Assembly: GCA_964291445.2 (NCBI GenBank)
Contig: OZ219862.1
Location: 682,001 to 746,000 of the forward strand
Direction of reading: 5' to 3'
Length of the DNA: 64,000 nucleotides
From: JAPOXR01 sp964291445
GTDB taxonomy: Bacteria > Pseudomonadota > Alphaproteobacteria > Rhodobacterales > Rhodobacteraceae
Both the position numbers and the translations under genes were made by a program. Below the pieces are notes generated by a model. The model was given only the letters and a program-made list of their open reading frames with translations, had not been told where the DNA came from and did not search any database. Below, piece after piece: positions 9,045 through 18,058 of this stretch (within the stretch, counting starts at the first letter, position 1; each line of letters opens with the position of its first letter).

Positions 9045-9917
9045 TCAGAGTGCTTCCGCACCCGATATGATTTCAATCAATTCCTTGGTGATCGCGGCCT
9101 GCCGTGACCGGTTGTAGACGATTGTCAACCGATCGATCATGTCGCCGGCATTGCGCGTCGCATTGTCCATCGCCGACATTCGCGATCCCTGCTCCGACGC
9201 AGCATTCTCCAGCAATGCCGTGAATACCCGGTTGGCAACCGCCCTTGGCAACAGGTCGGCCAGGATTTCCGCCTCGTCCGGCTCGTAATTGTAGAACGGA
9301 ACCAACGCATCGTCATCCGCTTCTGCCCGGACCGGCACCAGCTGTTCGGCAGTCGGGGTCTGCGAAATCACCGACTTGAACTGGCTGTAGAAGATTGTCG
9401 CCACGTCAAATTCGCCGTTCTCGAACATGCCGAGCAGTGTCCGGGAAATCTCCTCGGCGACCGGATAGCCGACGCTGCGATGTCCCGAAAGATCAACATG
9501 ATCGACAAACCTTTCCTGGTGATCGCGCTTGAGCTGCTCCCGGCCCTTCTTGCCAATGGTGAGGATGCGGACATCCTTGCCATTCTCCAGCAATTCGGCG
9601 GCGTGGGTCCGCACCATGCGCACGATCGAGGAGTTGAAGGCACCGCAAAGGCCGCGCTCGGCAGTGGCCACCACCAGCAGATGCACGTCATCCTTGCCGG
9701 TGCCGGCAAGGATCGGCGGTGCCGATGACGCGCCTTTTGTCGAGGCGGCAAGATTGGCCATCAATGTCGACATCCGTCCGGCATATGGCCGGGCATTCTC
9801 GGCCGCCTCCTGGGCACGTCGCAGCTTGGCAGCCGCAACCATCTGCATGGCCTTGGTGATCTTCCGCGTCGACTTGACGCTTTCGATCCGAAGCTTGAGA
9901 TCTTTCAGGCTGGGCAT
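9045..9917 (-). CDS. atpG: F1F0 ATP synthase gamma subunit
   Basis: The 290-residue rotor shaft of F1 starts MPSLKDLKLRIESVKSTRKI, the N-terminal coiled-coil helix conserved in all gamma subunits. It ends with the matching C-terminal helix (NRSRQAAITKELIEIISGA), whose tip contacts the beta subunits. The Rossmann-like middle contains TAERGLCGAFNSS. Length is normal. It lies between atpA (27 nt) and atpD (17 nt). Confidence 0.97.
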   Translation of the reverse strand: MPSLKDLKLRIESVKSTRKITKAMQMVAAAKLRRAQEAAENARPYAGRMSTLMANLAASTKGASSAPPILAGTGKDDVHLLVVATAERGLCGAFNSSIVRMVRTHAAELLENGKDVRILTIGKKGREQLKRDHQERFVDHVDLSGHRSVGYPVAEEISRTLLGMFENGEFDVATIFYSQFKSVISQTPTAEQLVPVRAEADDDALVPFYNYEPDEAEILADLLPRAVANRVFTALLENAASEQGSRMSAMDNATRNAGDMIDRLTIVYNRSRQAAITKELIEIISGAEAL

Positions 9918-9944
9918 GGCTTCACGGTTCCCGAACGAGCCAGC

Positions 9945-11483
9945 TTACGCGAAATCTTTGGCAAATCCGTCAATTGCCGTCTTGATCTTGTCGGAAAGCT
10001 CGCCGCTCACCTTTCGGTCATTGTTGGTGATGTCTCCGAGTAGATCGGCGTGATTGCTGCGAAGATGTGCAAGCAGCCCCTGTTCGAAGCGAACCACATC
10101 GCCAATTTCCAGCTTGTCCAGGTAACCCTGGGTTCCCGAGAAGATGATGCACACGATCTCGGCATTTGTCAGGGGCGAATATTGCGACTGCTTCATCAGT
10201 TCGGTCAACCTGGCGCCGCGATTGAGCAGGCGCTGGGTTGCGGCATCGAGATCGGACCCGAACTGGGCGAAGGCCGCCATCTCCCTGTACTGGGCAAGCT
10301 CCAGCTTGACGGTGCCGGCAACCGATTTCATCGCCGATGTCTGCGCCGATGAGCCCACCCGGGAGACGCTCAGCCCTGTATTCACCGCCGGGCGAATGCC
10401 CTGGTAGAACAATTCCGTCTCCAGGAAGATCTGTCCGTCGGTAATCGAAATCACGTTGGTCGGAATGTAGGCCGACAGGTCACCGGCCTGGGTTTCGATG
10501 ATCGGTAGCGCGGTCAGCGAACCGCCACCATTGTCCTGGTTGAGCTTTGCGGCCCGTTCAAGCAGGCGGGAGTGCAGGTAAAACACGTCGCCCGGATATG
10601 CCTCCCGGCCGGGAGGCCGGCGCAGCAGCAGCGACATCTGCCGATAGGCCACGGCCTGCTTTGACAGATCGTCGTAAATGATCAGCGCATGCCGTCCATT
10701 GTCGCGGAAATACTCGGCCATGGCCGTCGCCGCATAGGGTGCCAGAAACTGCATGGGCGCCGGATCCGATGCGGTCGCCGCGACCACGATCGAATATTCC
10801 ATCGCCCCGTTTTCCTCAAGCCGCCTGACCAGCTGGGCAACCGTCGAGCGTTTCTGGCCGACGGCGACATAGATGCAGTACAGCTTGACCGACTCGTCGC
10901 TGCCGGCGGCATCATTATAGGATTTCTGGTTCAGGATGGTGTCCAGCGCCAGCGCCGTCTTGCCGGTCTGGCGGTCGCCGATGATGAGTTCACGCTGGCC
11001 GCGCCCGATCGGGATCATGGCATCGACCGATTTCAGACCGGTCGCCATTGGTTCGTGCACCGAGCGGCGCGGAATGATTCCCGGCGCCTTCACATCTGCA
11101 ACCGAACGGGTGGCGGAATTGATCGGTCCCTTGTTGTCGATCGGGTCACCGAGCGCATCCACGACCCTGCCGAGAAGCTCGTCACCGACCGGCACATCGA
11201 CGATGGCCTCGGTCCGCTTCACCCGGTCACCCTCGCCGATGCTGCGGTCATCACCGAAAATCACCACGCCGACATTATCGGCCTCGAGGTTCAGCGCCAT
11301 TCCCCGGATACCGCCCGGAAACTCGACCATTTCACCTGCCTGGATATTGTCGAGGCCGAATACCCTGGCAATGCCGTCGCCAACACTGAGGACACGCCCA
11401 ACCTCGGCGACTTCCGCCTCCTGGCCGAAATTCCTGATCTGATCCTTGAGGATTGCCGAAATTTCAGCTGCTTGAATGCTCAT
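9945..11483 (-). CDS. atpA: F1F0 ATP synthase alpha subunit
   Basis: The 512-residue non-catalytic nucleotide-binding subunit of F1 has the P-loop GDRQTGKTALALDTIL near residue 170 and the alpha-specific arginine-finger region SVSRVGSSAQ near 370. The C-terminal helical domain is complete. Its ATG directly follows the atpH stop, indicating coupled translation. Confidence 0.98.
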   Translation of the reverse strand: MSIQAAEISAILKDQIRNFGQEAEVAEVGRVLSVGDGIARVFGLDNIQAGEMVEFPGGIRGMALNLEADNVGVVIFGDDRSIGEGDRVKRTEAIVDVPVGDELLGRVVDALGDPIDNKGPINSATRSVADVKAPGIIPRRSVHEPMATGLKSVDAMIPIGRGQRELIIGDRQTGKTALALDTILNQKSYNDAAGSDESVKLYCIYVAVGQKRSTVAQLVRRLEENGAMEYSIVVAATASDPAPMQFLAPYAATAMAEYFRDNGRHALIIYDDLSKQAVAYRQMSLLLRRPPGREAYPGDVFYLHSRLLERAAKLNQDNGGGSLTALPIIETQAGDLSAYIPTNVISITDGQIFLETELFYQGIRPAVNTGLSVSRVGSSAQTSAMKSVAGTVKLELAQYREMAAFAQFGSDLDAATQRLLNRGARLTELMKQSQYSPLTNAEIVCIIFSGTQGYLDKLEIGDVVRFEQGLLAHLRSNHADLLGDITNNDRKVSGELSDKIKTAIDGFAKDFA

Positions 11484-12044
11484 CTATCCGACCTCTTGCA
11501 TTGCGTTTTTCAGCTTGACCAGCCTGGTCCTGATCGATGCATCGACCAGCCGGGACCCAATCTTCACCGAGAGACCGCCAATCAGGCTGCTGTCCACGGT
11601 CACATCAACCCTGATTACCTTGTTCAGCCTGTCCTGGAGCATGGTCGCCAGGGTCGCCATCTCGTCCTTGCCGATTTCCTCGGCTGACATCACTTCAACC
11701 GAAACGACGCCATTATGCTCGTCCAGCAGCGCGTCCACCCGGTCCAGCAACAGCGGCAGGGCAAACAGTCGCCGCTTCGATGCCATGATTGCCAGGGTGT
11801 TGGTCACCAGCCTGTCCAGCCCCATCCGTTCGGCGACGGCGGTGATGGCCGATGCCATTTCCTCCCGCGAATAAACCGGGCTGGTGATCAGCGATCGCAG
11901 ATCGTCACTGCCTTCGAGCGCCGCCCGAAGATCAGACACATCACTCTCCAGCCGGTCGAGGGAGCCTGCTTCACGCGACAATTCGAAGAGAGCTGTTGCA
12001 TATCGTCCTGCAATCCCGGTTGAAATCGAAACACTGTCTGTCAA
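11484..12044 (-). CDS. atpH: F1F0 ATP synthase delta subunit
   Basis: The 186-residue peripheral-stalk subunit links F1 to the b subunits. The N-terminal helical domain starts with IAGRYATALFELSREAGSLD and the C-terminus has DSSLIGGLSVKIGSRLVDAS, the conserved delta signature. The start appears to be TTG at 12044, with GAGGGG six bases upstream; no earlier ATG gives the conserved N-terminus. It is the first gene of the leftward atpHAGDC operon. In many relatives priA lies just upstream, but here it does not. Confidence 0.94.
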   Translation of the reverse strand: MTDSVSISTGIAGRYATALFELSREAGSLDRLESDVSDLRAALEGSDDLRSLITSPVYSREEMASAITAVAERMGLDRLVTNTLAIMASKRRLFALPLLLDRVDALLDEHNGVVSVEVMSAEEIGKDEMATLATMLQDRLNKVIRVDVTVDSSLIGGLSVKIGSRLVDASIRTRLVKLKNAMQEVG

Positions 12045-12715
12045 GTGAAGCCCCTCGAAATTTCCGGCATTGATAGACAGGTGGCGCGTGGGCGCCGACC
12101 GTTGGCCACCTAGTCAATCCGACGGCATTTATCAAGCGGTGGTCGGCTCCGCAAGGCAAGCAATCGGTCGAATCGGGTGGTCAGCCGCGATGCCGGTTCC
12201 ACACAGCGACATTGCCTGGCCCCGGCTGGCCCGACAATGGCCTTCTCCGATCCCTGATGGGCCGGCAACCTCCTCGGGATTCGCGCGCAAACCTATCGGG
12301 CTGACGACGAGTCCATGTCCCGTCCATCCGCTCTCGGATCAGCCAGCACGCCAGCGGGTCCGCCCGGACGTCACTCGGCGCCCCAACGACCTGATGTCGT
12401 TGGCTGCCACCGGAGGTGAAGCGTCAGCTGATCATGCAGCTCCGTATCGACTGGCTGTCATTCGCCGCCGCTCCCGGTGGTGAATCACTCGAAGCCCATC
12501 AGGACGTGCCGTGCGTATGTGGCCGCCGACATCCCGATACAAATCCCCCGTTGCCCCGGCGCGATCACAAATGCCCGTGCAGCGTCTGCACCGATGATGG
12601 TGATCTTGGCCTCATCATGTCCGTGCTCGGGCGGTGATGCAGTGGGTGGTTTCGACAAGGGACCGCAAGATGCGCCGCGGGTGAAGACATGGCCGCCGCC
12701 AAGGACGTCGCCGGG
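12045..12715. other. Intergenic region upstream of atpH, no gene recognised
   Basis: About 670 bp lie between the atpH start and the next leftward gene. Open frames here have no recognisable protein character. A weak promoter-like pair for atpH is present on the minus strand (TTGATA, 17 nt, TAGGTG, near 12103-12131). The region also contains one perfect 8-bp hairpin, listed separately. Confidence 0.6.
12383..12403. repeat. Perfect 8-bp hairpin in the atpH upstream region
   Basis: CCAACGAC at 12383-12390 and GTCGTTGG at 12396-12403 pair perfectly around a 5-nt loop. There is no T-run on either side, so a rho-independent terminator is doubtful. It may be an RNA structure in the 3' leader of the gene at 12716 or a protein site. 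Confidence 0.4.
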
Positions 12716-13006
12716 TCATGTGCCGTCGCCAGCAAAAACCTTCACGAGCATGTCGAAAGTCAGCAATTCAGTTCCTTCCCCGGGCAACTCCCCCTTCGCG
12801 ACTTGTTCGTCGAGTCGTTCCTGGATCTCCGGCGTCGAGGCGATCATTGCGGCTGACAGCTCGTGAAATGCAACAGTTGCCAGCAACTCGACGATATTGG
12901 CAAGCGACAGTTCTTCCAGACCATTCAGGTTGGCCACCTGCCGAAAAGCCTCGAATGCCTCGATTTGCTCGGGTATGAATTCGACTTCCAACCTTTCCAT
13001 TTCCAT
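12716..13006 (-). CDS. Hypothetical acidic helical protein
   Basis: I do not recognise this protein. From the chosen ATG (13006) it has 96 residues, starting MEMERLEVEFIPEQIEAFEA. It is acidic and helix-rich, with no membrane segment, signal peptide or cysteine cluster. ATG 13006 was chosen because a purine-rich Shine-Dalgarno (GAAGGGAAAAGG) sits directly before it; ATG 13021 and a longer frame to 13063 are alternatives. The smooth amphipathic composition (runs of E, L, A) supports real coding. The gene is isolated between the ATP synthase and the barrel/haloperoxidase pair. Confidence 0.55.
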   Translation of the reverse strand: MEMERLEVEFIPEQIEAFEAFRQVANLNGLEELSLANIVELLATVAFHELSAAMIASTPEIQERLDEQVAKGELPGEGTELLTFDMLVKVFAGDGT

Positions 13007-13257
13007 CCTTTTCCCTTCCATTCGGACCACCCCAACCCGATATAGCCGGGCAATGACCGGCATGCGGTACGGTCTCGCGGAGATCGTGTCCGCAGAGGCG
13101 GGTTGCGGCCCGTCACCGGGTCCTGGCTGCCCCGCATTCCTGTTCGCGGTTCACGGGCCTGCCAGCAGATGTTCCGCATTTAGCCGGTGCCGGGTCAGAT
13201 TGCGAACATGACAGGCAGGTCTCCGACCCCGGACAAATCACCGGCGCAACAGACAAA

Positions 13258-14295
13258 TCAGAAACTGTATATGAATGACACGGTCGCAGTCGTGCCGCTG
13301 GAATCGAGCAACTGCATGTCGTCGACGGCAACCCTTGCCTCCTCGTGATTGAGCCCGAAGTTTACAGAGGCGCCGCGCGCCAGATCGTATTGAAGTCCGA
13401 GCGCGGCTGATGCTTCCGTCTGTCCTTCAATTTCGCCGTAGTGACCGTCGACAGACAGCCCGAACACGGTAATCTTTCTGCGGACCCCGGTTGAAACATA
13501 CCATCGTGTGGCGGCTTCGAGCTCTGGCGAGGAAAAGCGTTCATGACCCAACCCGACGTCAAATGACGTGCTTCCGTAGATGACCTCACCAACCATGCCG
13601 ATACCCAGGGTGGAATAGCTGGCCGATTCATCTTCGATCGGAAAGCGTCCCTGGCCGACGCGCATTGCAAGGCGGTAGTCCTTGTTGCCAAATGGCCGCT
13701 GGTACATTGCCCCCACATCAATATTGCTGTCATCGTCGACCACGGCGCTGGCCATCCAGGGTCCGAACCTGCCGACATAACCTGCACTGCGGTCGGTGAG
13801 CTCCCCGAGGAAGTCGTCAAATGCCAGGTCGGCAGCGCCGTATCCGCGGTGCCGGCGGGTCTGCTCGCGGACCGTTCCCGAAACATTGCCAACCAGGACT
13901 CGCCCCCAGACGCCTCCAACCGACACTGCCAGATCATCAGAGTATTTCCTGTCCGGGTCAGGACTCAAATACAGGTTCGTGACGTATTTGCCCGAGTAGC
14001 TCGCCTCGACCCGCAATCGGTTGGGAAGCTGGGTCCTGGCAGTCACGCGAAATTCGCCGATCGCGTCAGTTCCGTCGGCATTCCCGTCTTCGGAGCCCGA
14101 CGTCATCCGGGCCTCCAGAGATCCGGTCAGGGCCAAAGTCACATCACCCAACTCCATTGCCAGTGGCGCATCGAAATATGACATGAATCCGGTGCTCGGC
14201 GCGCTGGACTGCGCATCCGCAATGGGCGCATCTACCAGACCGGCAGCCATCAAGGCAGCAAGGAGGGCAGATTGCGCATGCGTTGACCGGTTCAT
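13258..14295 (-). CDS. Outer-membrane beta-barrel protein, porin-like
   Basis: The 345-residue product starts with a Sec signal peptide (MNRSTHAQSALLAALMAAGL, cleavage likely after ADA near residue 28). Alternating polar/hydrophobic strands rich in Y, G, D and S follow, and it ends in YSF, the terminal aromatic recognised by the BAM machinery. Segments such as YRLAMRVGQGRF and ASAALGLQYDLARGASVNFG look like transmembrane strands of a porin. The substrate is unknown. Its ATG lies 4 nt after the stop of the haloperoxidase-like gene, so the two are probably co-translated. The frame continues upstream to 14343, but ATG 14295 starts the signal peptide. Confidence 0.75.
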   Translation of the reverse strand: MNRSTHAQSALLAALMAAGLVDAPIADAQSSAPSTGFMSYFDAPLAMELGDVTLALTGSLEARMTSGSEDGNADGTDAIGEFRVTARTQLPNRLRVEASYSGKYVTNLYLSPDPDRKYSDDLAVSVGGVWGRVLVGNVSGTVREQTRRHRGYGAADLAFDDFLGELTDRSAGYVGRFGPWMASAVVDDDSNIDVGAMYQRPFGNKDYRLAMRVGQGRFPIEDESASYSTLGIGMVGEVIYGSTSFDVGLGHERFSSPELEAATRWYVSTGVRRKITVFGLSVDGHYGEIEGQTEASAALGLQYDLARGASVNFGLNHEEARVAVDDMQLLDSSGTTATVSFIYSF

Positions 14296-14299
14296 GAGG

Positions 14300-15760
14300 T
14301 CAGGTTCGTTTCGGAAATGTTGAGAGGAATGCCTGGCGGGCAATCTCCCTTCCGGTCACCAATCCCCGGTCATTGTCGATTGCCCAGTGAACGCCGCCAT
14401 AGAGCCGGCTCATTGCATTTTCCTCGGCCATGTGGCTGAGACTTGTCCAATGGCGCCTGACACCTTGCAGTTGGGGCCAAAGCACGTAGTCGGGTGCCCG
14501 CCCGGAGAAAGCGATATCGTCCTGCCCCAGAAGCAGTGCGATCATTTCTGCAGCGGCCGCTCCGAACGTGGCGTGGCCAGAGGTGTAGGCAGGAAATTCC
14601 GGCGTTGGTATGTAACTGTGCCATCCGTTTTCAGGCTCAACGCGCGGGTCGGGATTATCGAACAGGTCCGCGCGGTCGCGAATCGCGGTTTCAGGACGAA
14701 GGATATCGTGGAGGTACTTGTTGTCCCATGAGCAGATCGACGCATCGCACTGGGTCATTCCGACCAGGGCAACGGCTCGTGCAAGCTCAATGAAGCCGAG
14801 ACCGCGATCCTGCAGGAGCTGAATCGCGATATAGAGGAAGTGGCCTGGATTGGTTATGCCCCACGGCCCGTCTTCCCAGAACAGGGCAATCTCGGACTCG
14901 TCAACCGTACGTGTCGTGCTGTCCATGCCACCAAGCCGGCGGACCGTGCTGAATTCCTCCGCGAATTCGGGACTCCGGGGATCGTGAAAACCGGTGACAC
15001 GAAACTGCGAACCGCTGGTCATTGTCCACGGCGTGATTTGCCCGTGCCCGGGAAACAGGCAACGACCATAGGATGGAAAGGCAGGACCGGGAGAGGCCCC
15101 GTAATACGGGGCAGTCGGACTCCACTGCAGCACGTCCCGGCGCCGCACATATCGACCGAGATAGTAGTTGACTTCGCTTGGCTCCGAGCCGTCATCGGTT
15201 CTCTGGTCGAGCACCATGCGGCCGACCGTTCGGCCCCACTGGGCTCCCAGTGACTTGGCCTCTCCATCCGGAAACAGTTTCAGAAAGGCATTGAGTTCAC
15301 GGCGGAAGGGTTGCTGGAAGGCCTCCTCGGCAGCCATCGAGAATGCCACACCATATGCGACCTCCGGATCTGCTGATGACGGTCCTTCGCCAATTCCGTA
15401 CGGTTCGCCATAGGTTCTTTCCACCCCATTCGCAGCCAGAAATCCGGTCGCCGTGACCAGCCCGAGTATGTAGGCTGCCCGAGGTGGCGGCTCCCGATGA
15501 TCCCGAATCTGCTGCAGGGCCGCATCAACCCAGTAGAAGACGACATTGTCACTTCCTGGCTCCAGAATCTGGCGCAGATAGGACGACCCGCCACCAATCG
15601 GAGCAGCGAACGAGGTGGTGGCTCCAGCAAGAGAAATCGAAAACGTGGTTGACCCGAGAGACCTCAGGAACTGTCTCCGGGTCTGGTTTGACCTGTCCGC
15701 GGGACCCACCACGCCGCCACACGGCGCTCCAAGGGCGGGCATGCGTGAGCTGGACTTCAT
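14300..15760 (-). CDS. Vanadium-dependent haloperoxidase / PAP2-family enzyme, Tat-exported
   Basis: The 486-residue product begins with a twin-arginine signal (TRRQFLRSLGSTTFSISLAG) and would fold in the cytosol and act in the periplasm. Known vanadate ligands of the family are all visible: K348 and R355 in NKYLHDILRP, S394-G395-H396 in AYTSGHATFGAAAAEM, and R452 with H458 in SRLYGGVHWAIDN. Such enzymes oxidise halides with H2O2. Acid phosphatases share the site, so halide oxidation is inferred. GTG 15772 and GTG 15766 are alternative starts; ATG 15760 has GGTGG upstream. The outer-membrane barrel gene follows after 4 nt. Confidence 0.85.
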   Translation of the reverse strand: MKSSSRMPALGAPCGGVVGPADRSNQTRRQFLRSLGSTTFSISLAGATTSFAAPIGGGSSYLRQILEPGSDNVVFYWVDAALQQIRDHREPPPRAAYILGLVTATGFLAANGVERTYGEPYGIGEGPSSADPEVAYGVAFSMAAEEAFQQPFRRELNAFLKLFPDGEAKSLGAQWGRTVGRMVLDQRTDDGSEPSEVNYYLGRYVRRRDVLQWSPTAPYYGASPGPAFPSYGRCLFPGHGQITPWTMTSGSQFRVTGFHDPRSPEFAEEFSTVRRLGGMDSTTRTVDESEIALFWEDGPWGITNPGHFLYIAIQLLQDRGLGFIELARAVALVGMTQCDASICSWDNKYLHDILRPETAIRDRADLFDNPDPRVEPENGWHSYIPTPEFPAYTSGHATFGAAAAEMIALLLGQDDIAFSGRAPDYVLWPQLQGVRRHWTSLSHMAEENAMSRLYGGVHWAIDNDRGLVTGREIARQAFLSTFPKRT

Positions 15761-16348
15761 ATTCACATCCACCGCAGCACTGCCCGATTCTCTTCATGGT
15801 CATGCTGGCTGGGTGACGTCTTGAAATCATGGGGCGTCTTCGGCGAGCTCAGGATTTTCACGCGGCAGCCGAGTTTGCCCGGACTGCAGCTGCGCCGGCT
15901 GTTCGCTCCTGTTGACCAGTTGAGATCGTGAATGCGCGCAACGGGCATGACGAATGTCATGTCACGTCCAACGAGCCGCGCTTTCAGCGCGGCATCAATC
16001 GCCGCTGATACAGCGGCGGACTGGAATTTCCCTGCCATGATGCCTGTACTTCAAATGCTCGGGAAATGCGGCTTTTGCCGTCTCATTGGCCCCACACAAT
16101 CCATCCAGAGCACGGTTTGTCAACTGCTCTGACCAGTTTTGTTTGCTCTCTGTTGCAATACGTGATTGCACCGGGGTCTTGACCGCCCGGAAACTCGTCA
16201 GCCCGACCTGCCCGGCAGCTAAACTGCCTGCCCTTCCGGACTTCGAGCGAACCTTGGCCGGCATGGCCGCCGGTCCGCCAATTGGGCCGATGGGCGGCGA
16301 TTCCTGTCAGGGGAATGGCGGTGGATAGATATGACGGTGCGGCAGCGA
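15761..16348. other. Intergenic region, no confident gene
   Basis: About 590 bp lie between the haloperoxidase start and the end of the methyltransferase gene. A 91-codon leftward frame (15763-16038) overlaps the haloperoxidase start and becomes low-complexity and basic after residue 45; I do not treat it as a gene. Nothing else was recognised. Confidence 0.5.
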
Positions 16349-17113
16349 CTACGCCCCACCCCGCCCCGATACCGGTTCCGGGCCGGGCACCGCCATCCCT
16401 TCGAGCGCCTTCAGCCGACTCGAAACCATCTCCGAAAGGCCGGTGCGATGCGGCTGGAATTGCCGCTTTGTTGCCTCGAACAGCAGCACGCCGCCGGCCA
16501 CCCCCATCGGCATGCGGCGGCCAATGCGTTCCCAGGCCGGGCAAGTCCTGGCCACGAATCGCCGTTCGCTTGGCGGAATGAACAGGGCGGCGGCATGACG
16601 AACCGGGCCGAAGCGGTGCCGGGTCAACTGGTTCTCCAACTGGCCCGTCGAATAGGGACGACCGAACCCGAAGGGCGTGCGGTCGCGGCGGGCCCACAAC
16701 CCGGCGCGGTTGGGCACGATGAACAACACCCTGCCCTCCGGGGCCAGCACCCGCCAGCACTCGTCGAGCAGCCCCGACGGGTTGTCGCTGGTCTCCAGAC
16801 CGTGCAACATCAGGATCCGTTCGCAGAAACCGGTGGGTAGCGGCCAGGAGGTCTCGTCGATGAGCACTGCCGAGCAGGCACCGACTCCTGGCCAGGCCAT
16901 GACGCCCTGCTGGCGCGGCATCAGGTCTATCGCCCGCATCGCCGTGGGTCGCAGGAATTCGAGGAGTGGCGAGGCAAAACCGAAGCCGGCGACGGCATCG
17001 CCGGTGACCGATGGCCAGAATTCCGCCACCCGGGATGCCAGCACCTGTGTTGCCAGTCTGCCCAATCCGGTGTCCAGGTAGAATTTCTTCAACGCCTCGG
17101 CATCAAGATGCAT
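16349..17113 (-). CDS. Class I SAM-dependent methyltransferase
   Basis: The 254-residue cytosolic protein starts MHLDAEALKKFYLDTGLG, as in the alphaproteobacterial family that sits beside gloB. The SAM motif I is degenerate but visible as AVAGFGFASPLLEFL near residue 40. Later motifs include LHGLETSDNPSGLLDECWRV and LAPEGRVLFIVPNRAGLWAR, the usual post-I to III segments. The substrate is unknown. It diverges from gloB with 65 nt between the start codons. ATG 17140 is an alternative start. Confidence 0.83.
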   Translation of the reverse strand: MHLDAEALKKFYLDTGLGRLATQVLASRVAEFWPSVTGDAVAGFGFASPLLEFLRPTAMRAIDLMPRQQGVMAWPGVGACSAVLIDETSWPLPTGFCERILMLHGLETSDNPSGLLDECWRVLAPEGRVLFIVPNRAGLWARRDRTPFGFGRPYSTGQLENQLTRHRFGPVRHAAALFIPPSERRFVARTCPAWERIGRRMPMGVAGGVLLFEATKRQFQPHRTGLSEMVSSRLKALEGMAVPGPEPVSGRGGA

Positions 17114-17178
17114 TGCAACATTCCCGCCAATATCGGACATTCGACTGATAGGACAAAATTACTGGAGAGAGTAGCCTC

Positions 17179-17940
17179 ATGCCCCTGGAAATCGTGACCG
17201 TACCCTGCCTGTCTGACAATTACGCCTTCCTGCTTCACAACGGCGCCTCCGGTGAGACCGCCCTGGTCGATGCGCCCGAGGCCAAGCCGATCGCCCGAGA
17301 ACTGGAGGAGCGTGGCTGGATGCTTCACCAGATCCTGATCACCCACCATCATTCCGACCACATTGACGGCGTCGAGGAGCTTCGCCGGATGCATGGCGCC
17401 AGCGTGACCGGCGCCGCCGCCGATGCCCACCGCCTGCCGCCGCTGGACCGGGACGTTGCGGAGGGCGACTCGATTGCCATCTGCGGCGAGACCGCCGACA
17501 TCATCGATGTATCGGGCCATACCGTCGGCCATATTGCCTATTTAATGCCGGGGGCGGCGTTCACCGCCGATTCGCTGATGGCCATGGGTTGCGGACGGGT
17601 GTTTGAAGGCAGCTTCGAGATGATGTGGAAAAGCCTGTCGAAGCTGGCGGCGCTCGACCCGGAGACCATGATCTATTCCGGGCATGAATATACCGAATCG
17701 AATGCGCGGTTTGCGCTGTCTGTCGAGCCTGACAACGAGGATTTGGTCAGGCGAGCAGAGTCGATACGGCAGGACCGCCGGGAAGGGCGTCCGACCGTGC
17801 CGTCACGCCTTTCCGTGGAACTGGCAACAAATCCGTTTCTCCGGGCCGGTCTGGACGAGGTCAAGGCGCTGGTCGGCATGCCGAACGCCTCGGATGAAGA
17901 GTCATTTGCCGAAATCCGGCAACGAAAAGACAGGTTCTGA
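17179..17940 (+). CDS. gloB: Hydroxyacylglutathione hydrolase (glyoxalase II)
   Basis: The enzyme hydrolyses S-lactoylglutathione to lactate and glutathione in methylglyoxal detoxification. The 253-residue product has the metallo-beta-lactamase motif THHHSDHIDG (residues 55-64), SGHTVGHIAY, the ligand region FTADSLMAMGCGRVFEG and the C-terminal SGHEYTESNARFA. A GGAGAGA Shine-Dalgarno lies upstream of the ATG. Length is normal. The gene is divergent from the methyltransferase and followed by clpA after 118 nt. Confidence 0.96.
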   Translation: MPLEIVTVPCLSDNYAFLLHNGASGETALVDAPEAKPIARELEERGWMLHQILITHHHSDHIDGVEELRRMHGASVTGAAADAHRLPPLDRDVAEGDSIAICGETADIIDVSGHTVGHIAYLMPGAAFTADSLMAMGCGRVFEGSFEMMWKSLSKLAALDPETMIYSGHEYTESNARFALSVEPDNEDLVRRAESIRQDRREGRPTVPSRLSVELATNPFLRAGLDEVKALVGMPNASDEESFAEIRQRKDRF

Positions 17941-18048
17941 CCGGCGCGCCGACAGGTTCTGCCCCGGTATTTTCGGGTTGGGGCTTGTCAATTGCGCCCT
18001 GAATGCCAACTATAGGTGCAAGGTCGCCGAATGGCATGGCGGCACCGC

Positions 18049-18053
18049 GAGGG
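18049..18053 (+). promoter_or_regulatory. Ribosome-binding site that supports a TTG start for clpA
   Basis: GAGGG is centred about 8 nt before TTG 18059. No in-frame ATG exists between the end of gloB and residue 15 of ClpA. This favours TTG initiation. Confidence 0.55.
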
Positions 18054-18058
18054 ATGAT

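Noticed and set aside
15763..16038. Possible 91-residue leftward gene
   Set aside because: Overlaps the haloperoxidase start; the second half is low-complexity and basic; no Shine-Dalgarno seen.
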